From: an uncultured Bacillota bacterium | GTDB lineage: Bacteria; Bacillota; Clostridia; Christensenellales; UBA1242 | Assembly: GCA_945947685.1 (NCBI GenBank) | Contig: CAMEYT010000001.1 | Location: 1 to 25,262, forward strand | DNA: 25,262 nt | Direction: 5' to 3' | Shown: one piece after another, positions 1 through 8,004 of the stretch | Numbering within the stretch: position 1 is the stretch's first letter | How the letters are laid out: each line of letters begins with the position of its first letter | The notes under the pieces: model-generated | Seen by the model: only the letters and a program-made list of their open reading frames with translations | What the model was told of the DNA's origin: nothing | Databases searched by the model: none | Program-made: the position numbers and the translations under genes

Positions 1-1
1 A

Positions 2-250
2 GTCCCAGCTTCTTTGACAAAGAATCTTGCAGAACTTGGTTTGGAAGCTCCGAGACTTATAAAAGAACTTTCTTCTGTTTATGAACTTAATAAGGATTAT
101 TCAGGTCATATCTCTAATGTCCACGATGAATCAATAAACGCTCGTCAAATCCTTGTTCAAATTAATGCGGATAAAGATTTTAATATTGATCGATTTGTTG
201 AAGAATTAAAGAGTTCTGTTGTTTTGAACAAACAAAATCATAAAATATAA
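2..250 (+). CDS. C-terminal part of an unidentified phage protein (5' end outside the window)
   Basis: The reading frame is open from the first bases of the window to a TAA stop at 248-250, giving the last 82 residues of a protein that starts upstream. A TTG at position 14 could be read as a start, but it has no ribosome binding site, so a continuing gene is more likely. The visible part is hydrophilic and probably helical, with no membrane segment, cysteine cluster or recognisable motif. Its place directly before large tail genes suggests a virion or tail-assembly protein, for example the end of a tape-measure or baseplate gene. That is inference from position only. Confidence 0.6.
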   Translation, partial: VPASLTKNLAELGLEAPRLIKELSSVYELNKDYSGHISNVHDESINARQILVQINADKDFNIDRFVEELKSSVVLNKQNHKI

Positions 251-333
251 CACCTAATTACTAATATATAATAAAATTAATCTTTTATTTTGTAAATTTT
301 AACTCAGAGCTTGGGTTAAAATCTTGATAATAA

Positions 334-381
334 GTGAGTGAGTGAGAAGGAAAACCTTAAAACCTCCACTCACTCGCTCAC
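334..381 (+). promoter_or_regulatory. Leader hairpin before the large tail gene
   Basis: GTGAGTGAGTGAG (334-346) pairs with CTCACTCGCTCAC (369-381): 13 pairs with one G-T wobble. Inside the loop, AAGG and CCTT (347-350, 355-358) can form a small AAAA-tetraloop hairpin. No T-run follows, so a rho-independent terminator is unlikely. The structure ends 14 nt before the GGAGG at 396-400, so it belongs to the mRNA leader; stabilisation, processing or translational control are possible. The rest of the 251-406 gap is AT-rich and I saw no consensus promoter in it. Confidence 0.6.
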
Positions 382-406
382 AAGTATTAAATTTTGGAGG
401 TCAATT

Positions 407-3400
407 ATGGCAGTTTATAAGCCGAATTATTGCTACCCTTATCTTGAAGGGGTAGATGCTCGATTAATTGGTAAAAATCCTTTTTATTTTAAGTGTTTGG
501 TTGATACTTCTAACAGACAAATAACAGGATTCCAATTAACTCTTTATGATAATGATAATAACGAAGTTTTTAAGGGGGCGAAAATTAGTCCTCTTAGTGA
601 ACTTCCTAGATATAATACTAGTAGTTCTGTTTCAAGTATAAATTCAGGATTAAATGGTTCTGAATTACAAATACCCGCTTTCCAACCGAAATATAATAAA
701 AATAATTTAGGGACTGGACTTTATGCAAGTTATAATGCGATTTATTATATAGGTGATTATAATGTAAAAGCCATAGGAGAGATGAGTGATGAAACTGTAG
801 ATGGGTATGAACTTAGAAATGGAGATTTTTATGTTCAAAAAACGGGGAATGTTTGTTCTTTATATCGGTACGATAAGTCTCAGACAGAACAACTCCCTAT
901 ACAAGTTTCGGTAGGGCAATTTTTTAATGTAGAGTACGGTTCAGTTGTGAATAATATTACCAATGCGAATAAGAATTTTAGAATAACACAAACAACGAAT
1001 AATGGTACGGAATTTACAATCGAAGAATTCTTTGGGAGTTTGTTTAGGGCTTTTGGAGAGGGAGACAAAACCGAACCTACAACGGAAGTAAAAATTTTTA
1101 ATAATCGAACTGTTTATAAATGGCAAATTACTTTGTTTCAAGGTTCTAAGGGGGTAACAATAACAAATGATGCCCCTAAGAAAATTGACTATACAAATCT
1201 TTCAAACGATGAGTTTGATATGGTATTACAAAATGCTACAATCTTGGGAACAACGTCTTCAAGATTACAAATTCCGAAAACAGAAGAGATTATTTTAAAT
1301 AAGTATGTAGAGTTATATAACAGCAACACGAAACAAGCAATTGCAGGAAGTTATCGAAAATCTATAAGTTCTTATGATGAGACTTATGGACATATTTATC
1401 CTGAAAAAGATGCTTTTACGCCAGACTTAATAGAGAACAGTGATAGCTGCTTTATTTATAAATATTCTAATAATCCTGATAGTATATTAGCTGCTGATAC
1501 CGTAGCTGTTGCTACAAGGGAGAATGTTGTTTTGGAAGGAGACCAGGCAATAAAAGCAGGGACTGTTATTGATGGTTATGTGTTACAAGATGGAGATTAT
1601 GTGTTAGTTAAAAGTCAAACCACAGCGTCCCAAAATGGGATTTATATAATTGATAAAGCAGCGGAACCTTCAAGAGGTCAATATAATTCTTGGGGGGACT
1701 TTATTGGTAAAGTAGTTTTTGTAAAAAATGGAAACAGCAATGGCAAAAAAAACTTTATTTCTCAAGCTCGAGCGGGGGGCACAATAGATGCCACTAACTT
1801 AATTTTTAATCAAGAACAACCTTTGATTTTATATCCTGGGGAAATAGGACTTACAGTTAGTGTAATGAGTGAAGGAATACCTTCTGAATTAACAATTGAT
1901 AATTACTCTATAATGAACAATGATACGTGTTATTGTTCTTCCCAACAGAAAGTGTATGTGGCTTCAGTAACTGGAGGGGTTGTAAATTGGGAATCACCTG
2001 GGCCAGTGATTGCAGATGATACAAAAATAAGCGTAAGTTATGGAGCAATTAATGGGGGAAAAGTTTTTAAGAAATCTGGGACAATAGTTTCTCAAGATTT
2101 TTCTTCTCAACGTGCTACTCTTTATAAAAACACGACAGAAAAGACTTTTATAACGCCATTTCTTGGACTAGAACCAGGGCAGAAAATATTTTTAGATAAT
2201 TCGTTTATTCGTCTGAAACAAGATGATTCTCTTACGAATGTTTTAAGCATTAATACGATAAACACAGATAATTGGAGTATAACTCATGTTACTCTTAAAG
2301 TTCCTTTTAATAGTGAAGCAAAAATCAAGTATAATTTAAAAAGCTTTTTTAAGACTAGTGACCAAAACAATTTCACTTTGGTTAGTGCTCCTCAGGCTCG
2401 ATATAGTATTCAAAATACGAAAGAGACAGCTTTTCCTTTTGGTCAATTTATTTCTATAAAAGGAACCGATATTCAGGTCCCTATATATTCTCAAGGAAAC
2501 ATTAATACAAGATTTGTTGTTTGTACAGGAACTTATCAACAACCTCAGTTTTTAAATTGGACAAACTATCGATGGCTTTTATTAGATTCTTATGGAAACA
2601 TTTTACAAGATTCTGGATATAGATATGATGGTACTACACAAATTGCTTTTTATGGTTTAGAATTAAACCGATATTATTATATGGTTTTAATGATGACAGA
2701 TGAAATGGGAAATGTGCTTTCTACAGGATTTAGAGGGCTTGTGCGTTACGAATCTATCGATTTAGGAATAAACTTTACAGCAACTTATAATTGTAATAAA
2801 CAAGCTACAGAGCTTTATTACTCAGAGAATGGTATCGTTCAACCAGGAATTTTAACAGGCCAACAAACACTAACTTCTTCCGAAGTTCAATATACTTATA
2901 CGTTTAATACTGAAGATACAAGTTTATCAGAAACAAACCTAAACAACGGCCAGATGTATATACTTGGCAAACAAGGAAATTCTCTTACTTGGAAGCCAGG
3001 AGGAACCCCTGGGGAAGATGCTCAAAGCGAAGGAATTGTTTATGGAGACTATGGTTTGAAAAATTCTTTAGATAAATATGAGTATTCTTCTTTGTATTGT
3101 GCAGACAACGGGCAAATGAAACTTTGGTCTTCTCATTATTTAGACGGAAACTTTAATGGTAATATTATTCATTATGAGATAGATATGAAAAATGTGGATG
3201 ATGAAACGTTTGGGGATAGTAATTTTATATGTCAATTCGAAATAATGCCTGTTGCAAATGTTTTTAACAGTGAAGGCCAAATAGAAGGTACTACGAATAA
3301 TGGAGTCTCAGATACAAGTTTTATTGATAATTTAAATTCAAACCGAAACAAAATTCGTTTTAGAGCGTGGATAAAAATTGGAGGAAATGAAGAAAAAATT

Positions 3401-4201
3401 TATCCTATTACAGTAAAAATACCTGCTTCAACTAACGGAAGTGTTTATACTGAATATTTTCAACCTGTAGATGAAAATAATACTAAAACTGTCTTGTTTT
3501 CAATCCCAGAAGATTTATCTAAATTTACTTACAAATTTATTAATCCTGTATATTTAGATCAATATGGAAATCTAACCGTAACAGGAGAAATAGGAAAAGA
3601 ATTTATTAATACTAAAAACGCCTTGTATAAAAGTGGCGAAGAAATTATTATAGATAAAGATTGCTTAAATGAGCTCGGTTTATTTAAAGACGGAGAAAAA
3701 CAAAATACCAATATAGGTGTCAACAATTTATGTTTAAGTAATGAACCAGAGCCTTCGGGGGAAAACTTATCTTATTGGACAGATAATCAATTGGCGTTTG
3801 TAGATAGTAATTTTAATAATGAAAGTAGAGCAGTATTGAACACTGTAACTCTGAATGCATGGACGGATGAAGGAAAGCGCTGGGATGATGGAAATGGCGG
3901 TAATTATATTCCTACTGAAGCAAAAACTCATAACGGATTTAATACAAAAATTCTTAAAATTGATTTCCAAACTTTAGGAAATTTTGACACTCTTAGAAAT
4001 TTAGCTTTGGATGACCAAAAAGAAATTATTTTTACCGAGGGAGTTGATGATTCTGTAGGGTATTATATTGGTTCTGTAAAAGGTATGGGCCCTTGTATAA
4101 AATTTAAAGCGTATTTTGATACCCCGCCTACGGAAGAGGCTAAGCAATATGAAGTTGGAAAAGAAAAAACAGTTTCTGGAGGGGGTATAGATAATGAGTA
4201 A
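407..4201 (+). CDS. Large phage tail/baseplate structural protein
   Basis: The protein has 1264 residues. I chose ATG 407 because GGAGG lies 6 nt upstream; an in-frame GTG at 338 sits inside a hairpin and lacks a ribosome binding site. No signal peptide or membrane segment is visible. The sequence is rich in Asn, Thr, Ser, Tyr and Gly, as in beta-rich virion proteins. At roughly residues 365-475 there is a module seen in many phage tail proteins, with a glycine turn before a 'DYVLVKSQTTASQNGIYII' segment. The next gene starts within its last 8 nt, so the two are translationally coupled. A structural role in tail or baseplate is well supported by context and this module. The exact position in the virion is unknown. 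Confidence 0.65.
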   Translation: MAVYKPNYCYPYLEGVDARLIGKNPFYFKCLVDTSNRQITGFQLTLYDNDNNEVFKGAKISPLSELPRYNTSSSVSSINSGLNGSELQIPAFQPKYNKNNLGTGLYASYNAIYYIGDYNVKAIGEMSDETVDGYELRNGDFYVQKTGNVCSLYRYDKSQTEQLPIQVSVGQFFNVEYGSVVNNITNANKNFRITQTTNNGTEFTIEEFFGSLFRAFGEGDKTEPTTEVKIFNNRTVYKWQITLFQGSKGVTITNDAPKKIDYTNLSNDEFDMVLQNATILGTTSSRLQIPKTEEIILNKYVELYNSNTKQAIAGSYRKSISSYDETYGHIYPEKDAFTPDLIENSDSCFIYKYSNNPDSILAADTVAVATRENVVLEGDQAIKAGTVIDGYVLQDGDYVLVKSQTTASQNGIYIIDKAAEPSRGQYNSWGDFIGKVVFVKNGNSNGKKNFISQARAGGTIDATNLIFNQEQPLILYPGEIGLTVSVMSEGIPSELTIDNYSIMNNDTCYCSSQQKVYVASVTGGVVNWESPGPVIADDTKISVSYGAINGGKVFKKSGTIVSQDFSSQRATLYKNTTEKTFITPFLGLEPGQKIFLDNSFIRLKQDDSLTNVLSINTINTDNWSITHVTLKVPFNSEAKIKYNLKSFFKTSDQNNFTLVSAPQARYSIQNTKETAFPFGQFISIKGTDIQVPIYSQGNINTRFVVCTGTYQQPQFLNWTNYRWLLLDSYGNILQDSGYRYDGTTQIAFYGLELNRYYYMVLMMTDEMGNVLSTGFRGLVRYESIDLGINFTATYNCNKQATELYYSENGIVQPGILTGQQTLTSSEVQYTYTFNTEDTSLSETNLNNGQMYILGKQGNSLTWKPGGTPGEDAQSEGIVYGDYGLKNSLDKYEYSSLYCADNGQMKLWSSHYLDGNFNGNIIHYEIDMKNVDDETFGDSNFICQFEIMPVANVFNSEGQIEGTTNNGVSDTSFIDNLNSNRNKIRFRAWIKIGGNEEKIYPITVKIPASTNGSVYTEYFQPVDENNTKTVLFSIPEDLSKFTYKFINPVYLDQYGNLTVTGEIGKEFINTKNALYKSGEEIIIDKDCLNELGLFKDGEKQNTNIGVNNLCLSNEPEPSGENLSYWTDNQLAFVDSNFNNESRAVLNTVTLNAWTDEGKRWDDGNGGNYIPTEAKTHNGFNTKILKIDFQTLGNFDTLRNLALDDQKEIIFTEGVDDSVGYYIGSVKGMGPCIKFKAYFDTPPTEEAKQYEVGKEKTVSGGGIDNE

Positions 4202-5333
4202 TCAGAGAGGAATAAAAATTCAATTAAGTGGGTTTCATAATGATAATACTTTTGGTTTAAAAGATACTCAACAAGAACCTACTTTATATTCAGCAAAAAT
4301 ATTAGATTCAAAGCAAAATATTGGTTTTATTGACATAATTCCCCAAGAAGAAGAAACTGTATCAACGTTTGAGGATATGGGAAAAAGAACCTATAACAGT
4401 ATTTTTGAAGAGAATAAACAATTCATCTCTTTGCATTATGCAAATTCAGCACAGTTTCAATTGGTTCCTCCTATGGGGTTAAGTCCTTTGTCAGGCTCGG
4501 GCATAAGAACTTATTCTTATTACAGGAGAGAAGTTATCCCAAATGAAGAAGGAACTGGCTTTAGTTGGATAGGAGAATGGGAACCTGTTATAATTGGTTC
4601 AAATCAAACCTTTGTTTTAGATTATAACATAGCAAATAATAGGTATTATCAATATATAATATATCCTACTATTGTTTTAGATCAAGCTACAGGAGGAACG
4701 CAAGATAGAGTATCTCGTTTGGCGGCTCCTGGTGATAAACCAGAGGCAGATAGGACCAAAGTCCCTTCAGTATCAACAAAATGGGATTGGTGGATTTTGG
4801 ACGAGCTAATTCCTGTAGAAAATCCCGTAGATACTCCTACTGTCCAAAAAACGTACAAAGTACAAGAGACAGGCATTTGGATGTTTAAGTTTAATCTTGA
4901 AGGTGGGGAACAAACACAGAATTTTAGTAAAAATGAGTTCCTTACTTTAGGTCAATTCCCAAAGTTTTCCACAGGAGCTAAAAATTATCTTTCGGGTTCT
5001 TTGTCCTGCCTAATTGGTTCCGTTATTGAGCCCCCAAGATTTATTCAAACACAATCAGAAGATTTGTCTTATTTTAAGGGAGGGTATACAGAAAAACCTC
5101 TTTTTGGAACTCCTTTGTCCTCTAATAGGGCAGAAGATATGTTGGAAAAATGGAGAGAAATTTGTTATTCGGGAAATCCAAAGCTTTTGCGAGATATAAA
5201 AGGACAAAAAAGAATTGTTCAAATAGTTTCTAATAATAATTCTACTATGACGAATGTTCAAGGGCAGCCTGATGTGATTAGTTTTACTTGGACAGAAGTA
5301 GAAAGTTTAAAAGGAGTTATTATTACAGATTAA
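4194..5333 (+). CDS. Phage tail/baseplate protein
   Basis: The protein has 379 residues. It starts at ATG 4194 behind GGAGGGGG and overlaps the preceding gene by 8 nt, which indicates translational coupling. It has no signal peptide, membrane helix or catalytic motif. It is rich in aromatic residues, Gly, Thr and Ser. The last 60 residues (a 'GNPKLLRDIKGQKRIVQIVS' stretch, then a Trp-Thr-Glu-Val segment) look like the closing beta domain of tail components that contact the baseplate. I do not recognise a named family with certainty. The call rests on its place between a large tail protein and a tail fibre. A low-complexity A-rich stretch and a leader hairpin separate it from the fibre gene. 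Confidence 0.55.
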   Translation: MSNQRGIKIQLSGFHNDNTFGLKDTQQEPTLYSAKILDSKQNIGFIDIIPQEEETVSTFEDMGKRTYNSIFEENKQFISLHYANSAQFQLVPPMGLSPLSGSGIRTYSYYRREVIPNEEGTGFSWIGEWEPVIIGSNQTFVLDYNIANNRYYQYIIYPTIVLDQATGGTQDRVSRLAAPGDKPEADRTKVPSVSTKWDWWILDELIPVENPVDTPTVQKTYKVQETGIWMFKFNLEGGEQTQNFSKNEFLTLGQFPKFSTGAKNYLSGSLSCLIGSVIEPPRFIQTQSEDLSYFKGGYTEKPLFGTPLSSNRAEDMLEKWREICYSGNPKLLRDIKGQKRIVQIVSNNNSTMTNVQGQPDVISFTWTEVESLKGVIITD

Positions 5334-5370
5334 AGCGGGAACAACAATAAAAAATAAAAAAAATAAAAAA

Positions 5371-5417
5371 TAAGATGACACAAATAGTTGACTTTTTGTC
5401 TTTTTTGTGTCATCTTA
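5371..5417 (+). promoter_or_regulatory. Perfect 14-bp leader hairpin before the tail-fibre gene
   Basis: TAAGATGACACAAA (5371-5384) is the exact reverse complement of TTTGTGTCATCTTA (5404-5417), with a 19-nt T-rich loop. On the + strand no T-run follows; the RBS GGAGAAAGG starts at 5420, so the 3' arm ends only 2 nt before it. On the - strand the A-rich tract at 5347-5370 would give a U-tail, but there are no - strand genes to terminate. A leader structure affecting translation or mRNA stability is the simplest reading. Confidence 0.65.
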
Positions 5418-5432
5418 TAGGAGAAAGGAAAA

Positions 5433-6542
5433 ATGAATAAAACGATTGAAAATTTATCTTCGGCTATTAGAGAAATTGCCGCTCAAGAAGCAGAAAAACA
5501 CACTGACATAGTAATAGGCGAAATAGCTGAGAAAAATTCAGACGGAACTTATGATGTATTCATTGTTCCTGATTTTGTAACACCTGTTACTAATATACCA
5601 AACTCTTCGATTTATGATTTTAATATTGGAGAGGGTTGTTATGTCCGAAAATATAATAATCAGTTGCAAAGTAGTGCGATTGTGGATAAAATAGGATTTT
5701 CTCAACCAAGATTTGGGACAGGTGGAGAAGGTTCGAGTTCTGTTTCTGGAAGTTTAGTTGTGGGAAAAACTTCTGAATTGCAAAACGACGGTTCAGATGG
5801 AGTTCATCCTTTTATAGATACTTCGGCTCTTCTTCAGACGAATCCTGCGTACGAGCCTAGCACAGCAGAGGATAAAATTTTTTCTGCCAAAGCTGTGTCA
5901 GCTGGTTTTACTTTTCTTATAGGACAAGTGACTGAGGCTCTAGATATGACAGTTGCGGTTGATGGAAAACAAGATTTTACTGATAGCCAAAAAGCAACAG
6001 CCAGAACAAACATCGGAGCAGCTTCTCAAGGGGACATAGAGGGAATAAACAGTAATATTGCAAACTGTGTTCAGGTAACTCCTCAAACATTTACAGAAGA
6101 TCAAAAAACACAAGCAAGAACGAATATAGGGGCTTTATCAAGTGCAGATTTTACTGTGTGGTCGCAAAGAACAGCAACCGAAGAAGATTTAAATGTGCTT
6201 GCAAATGTTGAAAACGGTAAGGCGTATATATCGAGATACGACACAAATACTGCAAACACACCCGAAGCAAACACGCAAGGCAATGTTATAAGTTTTCGTA
6301 ATTCAGAAGGAGAACTTACGCAAATTGCTATGGAGGTGCAATCGGGTAAGGTTTATTATCGTGCGTCTGCAACGGAAGTAGGTTTCGGCACTTGGAAAGA
6401 GGTTGGCGGTGCGCAAATTGCGATTTATGCCGCACAATCGGCAGAGGCAGAAAAAGCCATTGGGTATTCCCGCGGCGGTGAAATTGATGTTGAATTAAAG
6501 AAAATCAAAATGCGACTTGCAGCACTCGAAGGAGGTAACTAA
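5433..6542 (+). CDS. Tail fibre protein, apparently hybrid (native N-terminus, imported C-terminus)
   Basis: The protein has 369 residues and starts at ATG 5433 behind GGAGAAAGG. Residues about 1-90 are a compact head-proximal domain, followed by a Gly/Ser linker. Two 'ARTNIGA' motifs follow, inside 'DSQKATARTNIGAAS' and 'DQKTQARTNIGALS' (about residues 188-202 and 226-239); this linker recurs widely in phage tail fibres. From about residue 240 the codon use turns richer in GC (gcg, cgc, ggc), matching the next gene rather than the earlier half. The C-terminus ends in a short Lys/Glu-rich coiled-coil-like helix. The stop is 4 nt before the next gene. I infer that the original receptor-binding tip was replaced; a remnant of it lies at 8031-8240. 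The fibre assignment is strong, the hybrid origin inferred. Confidence 0.75.
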   Translation: MNKTIENLSSAIREIAAQEAEKHTDIVIGEIAEKNSDGTYDVFIVPDFVTPVTNIPNSSIYDFNIGEGCYVRKYNNQLQSSAIVDKIGFSQPRFGTGGEGSSSVSGSLVVGKTSELQNDGSDGVHPFIDTSALLQTNPAYEPSTAEDKIFSAKAVSAGFTFLIGQVTEALDMTVAVDGKQDFTDSQKATARTNIGAASQGDIEGINSNIANCVQVTPQTFTEDQKTQARTNIGALSSADFTVWSQRTATEEDLNVLANVENGKAYISRYDTNTANTPEANTQGNVISFRNSEGELTQIAMEVQSGKVYYRASATEVGFGTWKEVGGAQIAIYAAQSAEAEKAIGYSRGGEIDVELKKIKMRLAALEGGN

Positions 6543-6546
6543 CATT

Positions 6547-7602
6547 ATGAATATTGAAAAAGCAAGAATCTACGGCGTAGATAAAGTCGGTTCGTCAGAC
6601 CCGAACGCACTTGTTAGAACAGACGACGCTGTGGGACTTTCTTACACAGTCGGCACAACAGATATTACGAGCGATTTTGACCGTTGCTTTCCGTGGAGCG
6701 ATATGCAAGAAGTAACGGACGCGTCGGGCAATGTTTTTATTAAAATACCGAAGTTTTATTCCAAAATTACGAAAAATGCCGATGGTACATACAAACACCA
6801 AATATCGGGAATTCGATACGAAGGGTTTTTGACGTTGTTTGTTGACGGAGTCGGAAACGAACTTGATTACATCCTCGTGGGTAAATATGAAGGTAGTGGG
6901 TCGGCAGCGCGTGTGTATTCAAAGTCAGACGCTACCGTACTTGTACAACTTAGTTGCGACGCCTTCCGCACGGGTTGCAAAGCGAACGGCGCAGGCTATC
7001 AGCAATACGACTTCTTGATTGACCTTATCATTAAAGAATTGTGGCTCGTCGAAATGAAAACGACGGACTCGCAATCGATTATGTATGGTTATGCAAACGA
7101 TAATTCGGCTACGATCGCCACGGGTAGAACCGATAATGTAAAAACCCCGTCGGGGTCGGACACCAGCAACACCGATGGTAAGCACGCAATGAAGTATCGC
7201 GGTATTGAAAATTTGTGGGGTAATACTCTCACTTGGTGTGACGGTATATCTTTTTCGTCCGAAAAAGTTTACGTTTGTACCGACGCCCCGTCTTACTCCG
7301 CGCGTACAACCGCTTCCCCGTATGTTTATCAAGGCAACCGCACGATGAGTAAGGGCTACATTAAAAAGGTCGAACCGCTCGGACATAACCCACTTATACA
7401 ATACATAACAGAAGTCGGCGGGAATGCCACCATCTACTACGCGGATTACGGAGAATCAACCACCAACGGCTCCGTCCTTGCGGTTGGCGGGGATTGGTTG
7501 GACTTGGGACAAGCTGGATTGTGGTACTGGCGCGGTTCTTACTCACCGTCGGTCGCGTCACATTTTTTTGGGGGACGTCTTTGCTATAAACCTCTTTTGT
7601 AG
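6547..7602 (+). CDS. C-type-lectin-fold (FGE-sulfatase-like) DGR-type variable protein
   Basis: The protein has 351 residues and probably displays a variable receptor-binding surface at the fibre tip. I chose ATG 6547, which sits 4 nt after the fibre stop with GGAGG at 6530-6534; a TTG at 6517 has no ribosome binding site. The N-terminal half is a beta-rich domain common in tail proteins ('DRCFPWSDM', 'IKIPKFYSKI'). The C-terminal half has the FGE-type lectin signature: 'GIENLWGNTLTWCDG', then a GGDW block and a 'GLWYWRG...GGRLCYKPLL' ending (residues 314-351). This is the fold and position used by DGR targets, in which codons scattered in the final 30-40 residues vary. High GC sets it apart from the phage background. 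The lectin fold is well supported; active diversification is inferred, since no reverse transcriptase is in the window. Confidence 0.75.
   Translation: MNIEKARIYGVDKVGSSDPNALVRTDDAVGLSYTVGTTDITSDFDRCFPWSDMQEVTDASGNVFIKIPKFYSKITKNADGTYKHQISGIRYEGFLTLFVDGVGNELDYILVGKYEGSGSAARVYSKSDATVLVQLSCDAFRTGCKANGAGYQQYDFLIDLIIKELWLVEMKTTDSQSIMYGYANDNSATIATGRTDNVKTPSGSDTSNTDGKHAMKYRGIENLWGNTLTWCDGISFSSEKVYVCTDAPSYSARTTASPYVYQGNRTMSKGYIKKVEPLGHNPLIQYITEVGGNATIYYADYGESTTNGSVLAVGGDWLDLGQAGLWYWRGSYSPSVASHFFGGRLCYKPLL
7466..7602 (+). other. Variable-region (VR)-like segment of the lectin gene
   Basis: This is the last 45 codons, from just before the GGDW block to the stop. Adenine is scarce: 12 A in 90 nt (7491-7580), against 22 A in 60 nt at 7381-7440 just upstream. 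DGR mutagenesis replaces adenines of the template, so mutated VRs tend to lose A. Codons that would be AAC/AAT in a typical template are here GAC, CGC, TAC, GTC, CAT and TTT. The constant frame (GG, WYW, GGRL) is kept. The template repeat is not in the window. Confidence 0.55.
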
Positions 7603-7609
7603 AGGAATT

Positions 7610-7635
7610 GTCAAGGGGTAGGTATTCCCCTTGAC
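7610..7635. repeat. Inverted repeat (9-bp stem) just downstream of the VR-like segment
   Basis: GTCAAGGGG (7610-7618) is the perfect reverse complement of CCCCTTGAC (7627-7635), with an 8-nt loop. It begins 7 nt after the lectin stop codon. No T-run follows, which argues against a rho-independent terminator. Known phage DGR targets carry a short hairpin/cruciform immediately after the VR that helps retrohoming (shown for Bordetella phage BPP-1). Position and size fit that role, although the loop here is longer. Confidence 0.6.
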
Positions 7636-7679
7636 GTATGCTTTATAGCGGTAAAACCAAAGTGTCTTACTCGCACTCC

Positions 7680-7695
7680 CCGACGTGAACGTCGG
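7680..7695. repeat. Short hairpin, 6-bp stem with TGAA tetraloop
   Basis: CCGACG (7680-7685) and CGTCGG (7690-7695) are perfect reverse complements around TGAA. It is the second of three hairpins in the 198-nt gap behind the lectin-like gene. No T-tract follows it. A DGR-related or RNA-structural role is possible but unproven. Confidence 0.5.
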
Positions 7696-7719
7696 TAGCT
7701 CTGTCCTTGTCGTTAGGTA

Positions 7720-7739
7720 TCGCACATAAACGTGTGCGA
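7720..7739. repeat. Short hairpin, 7-bp stem
   Basis: TCGCACA (7720-7726) and TGTGCGA (7733-7739) are perfect reverse complements with a 6-nt loop. It is the third hairpin in this gap. Only ATTTT follows, so it would be a weak terminator for the lectin-like gene at best. I saw no promoter between it and the next gene at 7801. Confidence 0.5.
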
Positions 7740-7800
7740 ATTTTACAAAGAAAAAAAATAGCAAGTAATTACAGCAAACAAAACGGAGGTAATTTTAAAA

Positions 7801-8004
7801 ATGGTAAACACGACAAAAAAAGTATTCAGCAAAGAAAAGTGGCTCGAAACGGCGAACGCGGATAAAAACAACGGCATTTTAACACAGCGTGAAATTGACG
7901 ACGCACTCGAAATTTGGGTCAACGATATTAATGGGAAATCGAAAGACGAAATTGCTGACGATAACGCCGCGTCGTTTCGTGATGAGTGGTTTGTGGAGGC
8001 GTAA
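7801..8004 (+). CDS. Small acidic protein of unknown function, cassette-encoded
   Basis: The protein has 67 residues and starts at ATG 7801 with GGAGG about 11 nt upstream. It is hydrophilic and acidic, with no cysteine, signal peptide or membrane segment. It begins with a basic stretch (KKVFSKEKW), and an NNGILTQREIDDAL-type helix follows. Its GC-rich codon use matches the lectin-like gene, so it probably arrived with that cassette. It is much shorter than known DGR accessory proteins (Avd, roughly 120 residues) and I see no similarity to them. It could be a fibre chaperone or a passenger gene. Coding status is supported by the clear ribosome binding site and composition; the function is unknown. 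Confidence 0.55.
   Translation: MVNTTKKVFSKEKWLETANADKNNGILTQREIDDALEIWVNDINGKSKDEIADDNAASFRDEWFVEA

Noticed and set aside
338..406. GTG at 338 as start of the large tail gene
   Set aside because: It lies in the arm of a hairpin without a ribosome binding site, while ATG 407 has GGAGG at ideal spacing.
5388..5416. TTGACT in the hairpin loop at 5388 as a promoter like those at 17199 and 25238
   Set aside because: The -10 position at 17 nt is CATCTT, a poor match, and transcription would start inside the ribosome binding site region.
6925..7401. 158-aa open frame on the - strand inside the lectin-like gene
   Set aside because: It has no ribosome binding site or recognisable domain. Long antisense frames are expected in the GC-richer cassette, and the + strand gene is clearly coding.
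7610..7635. Hairpin as a rho-independent terminator of the lectin-like gene
   Set aside because: The sequence after the stem is CGTATGC or similar, with no T-run, so the DGR-type hairpin explanation fits better.
7558..7764. 68-aa - strand open frame across the hairpin gap
   Set aside because: It overlaps the lectin gene end and the three hairpins, with low-complexity ends and no convincing start signal.
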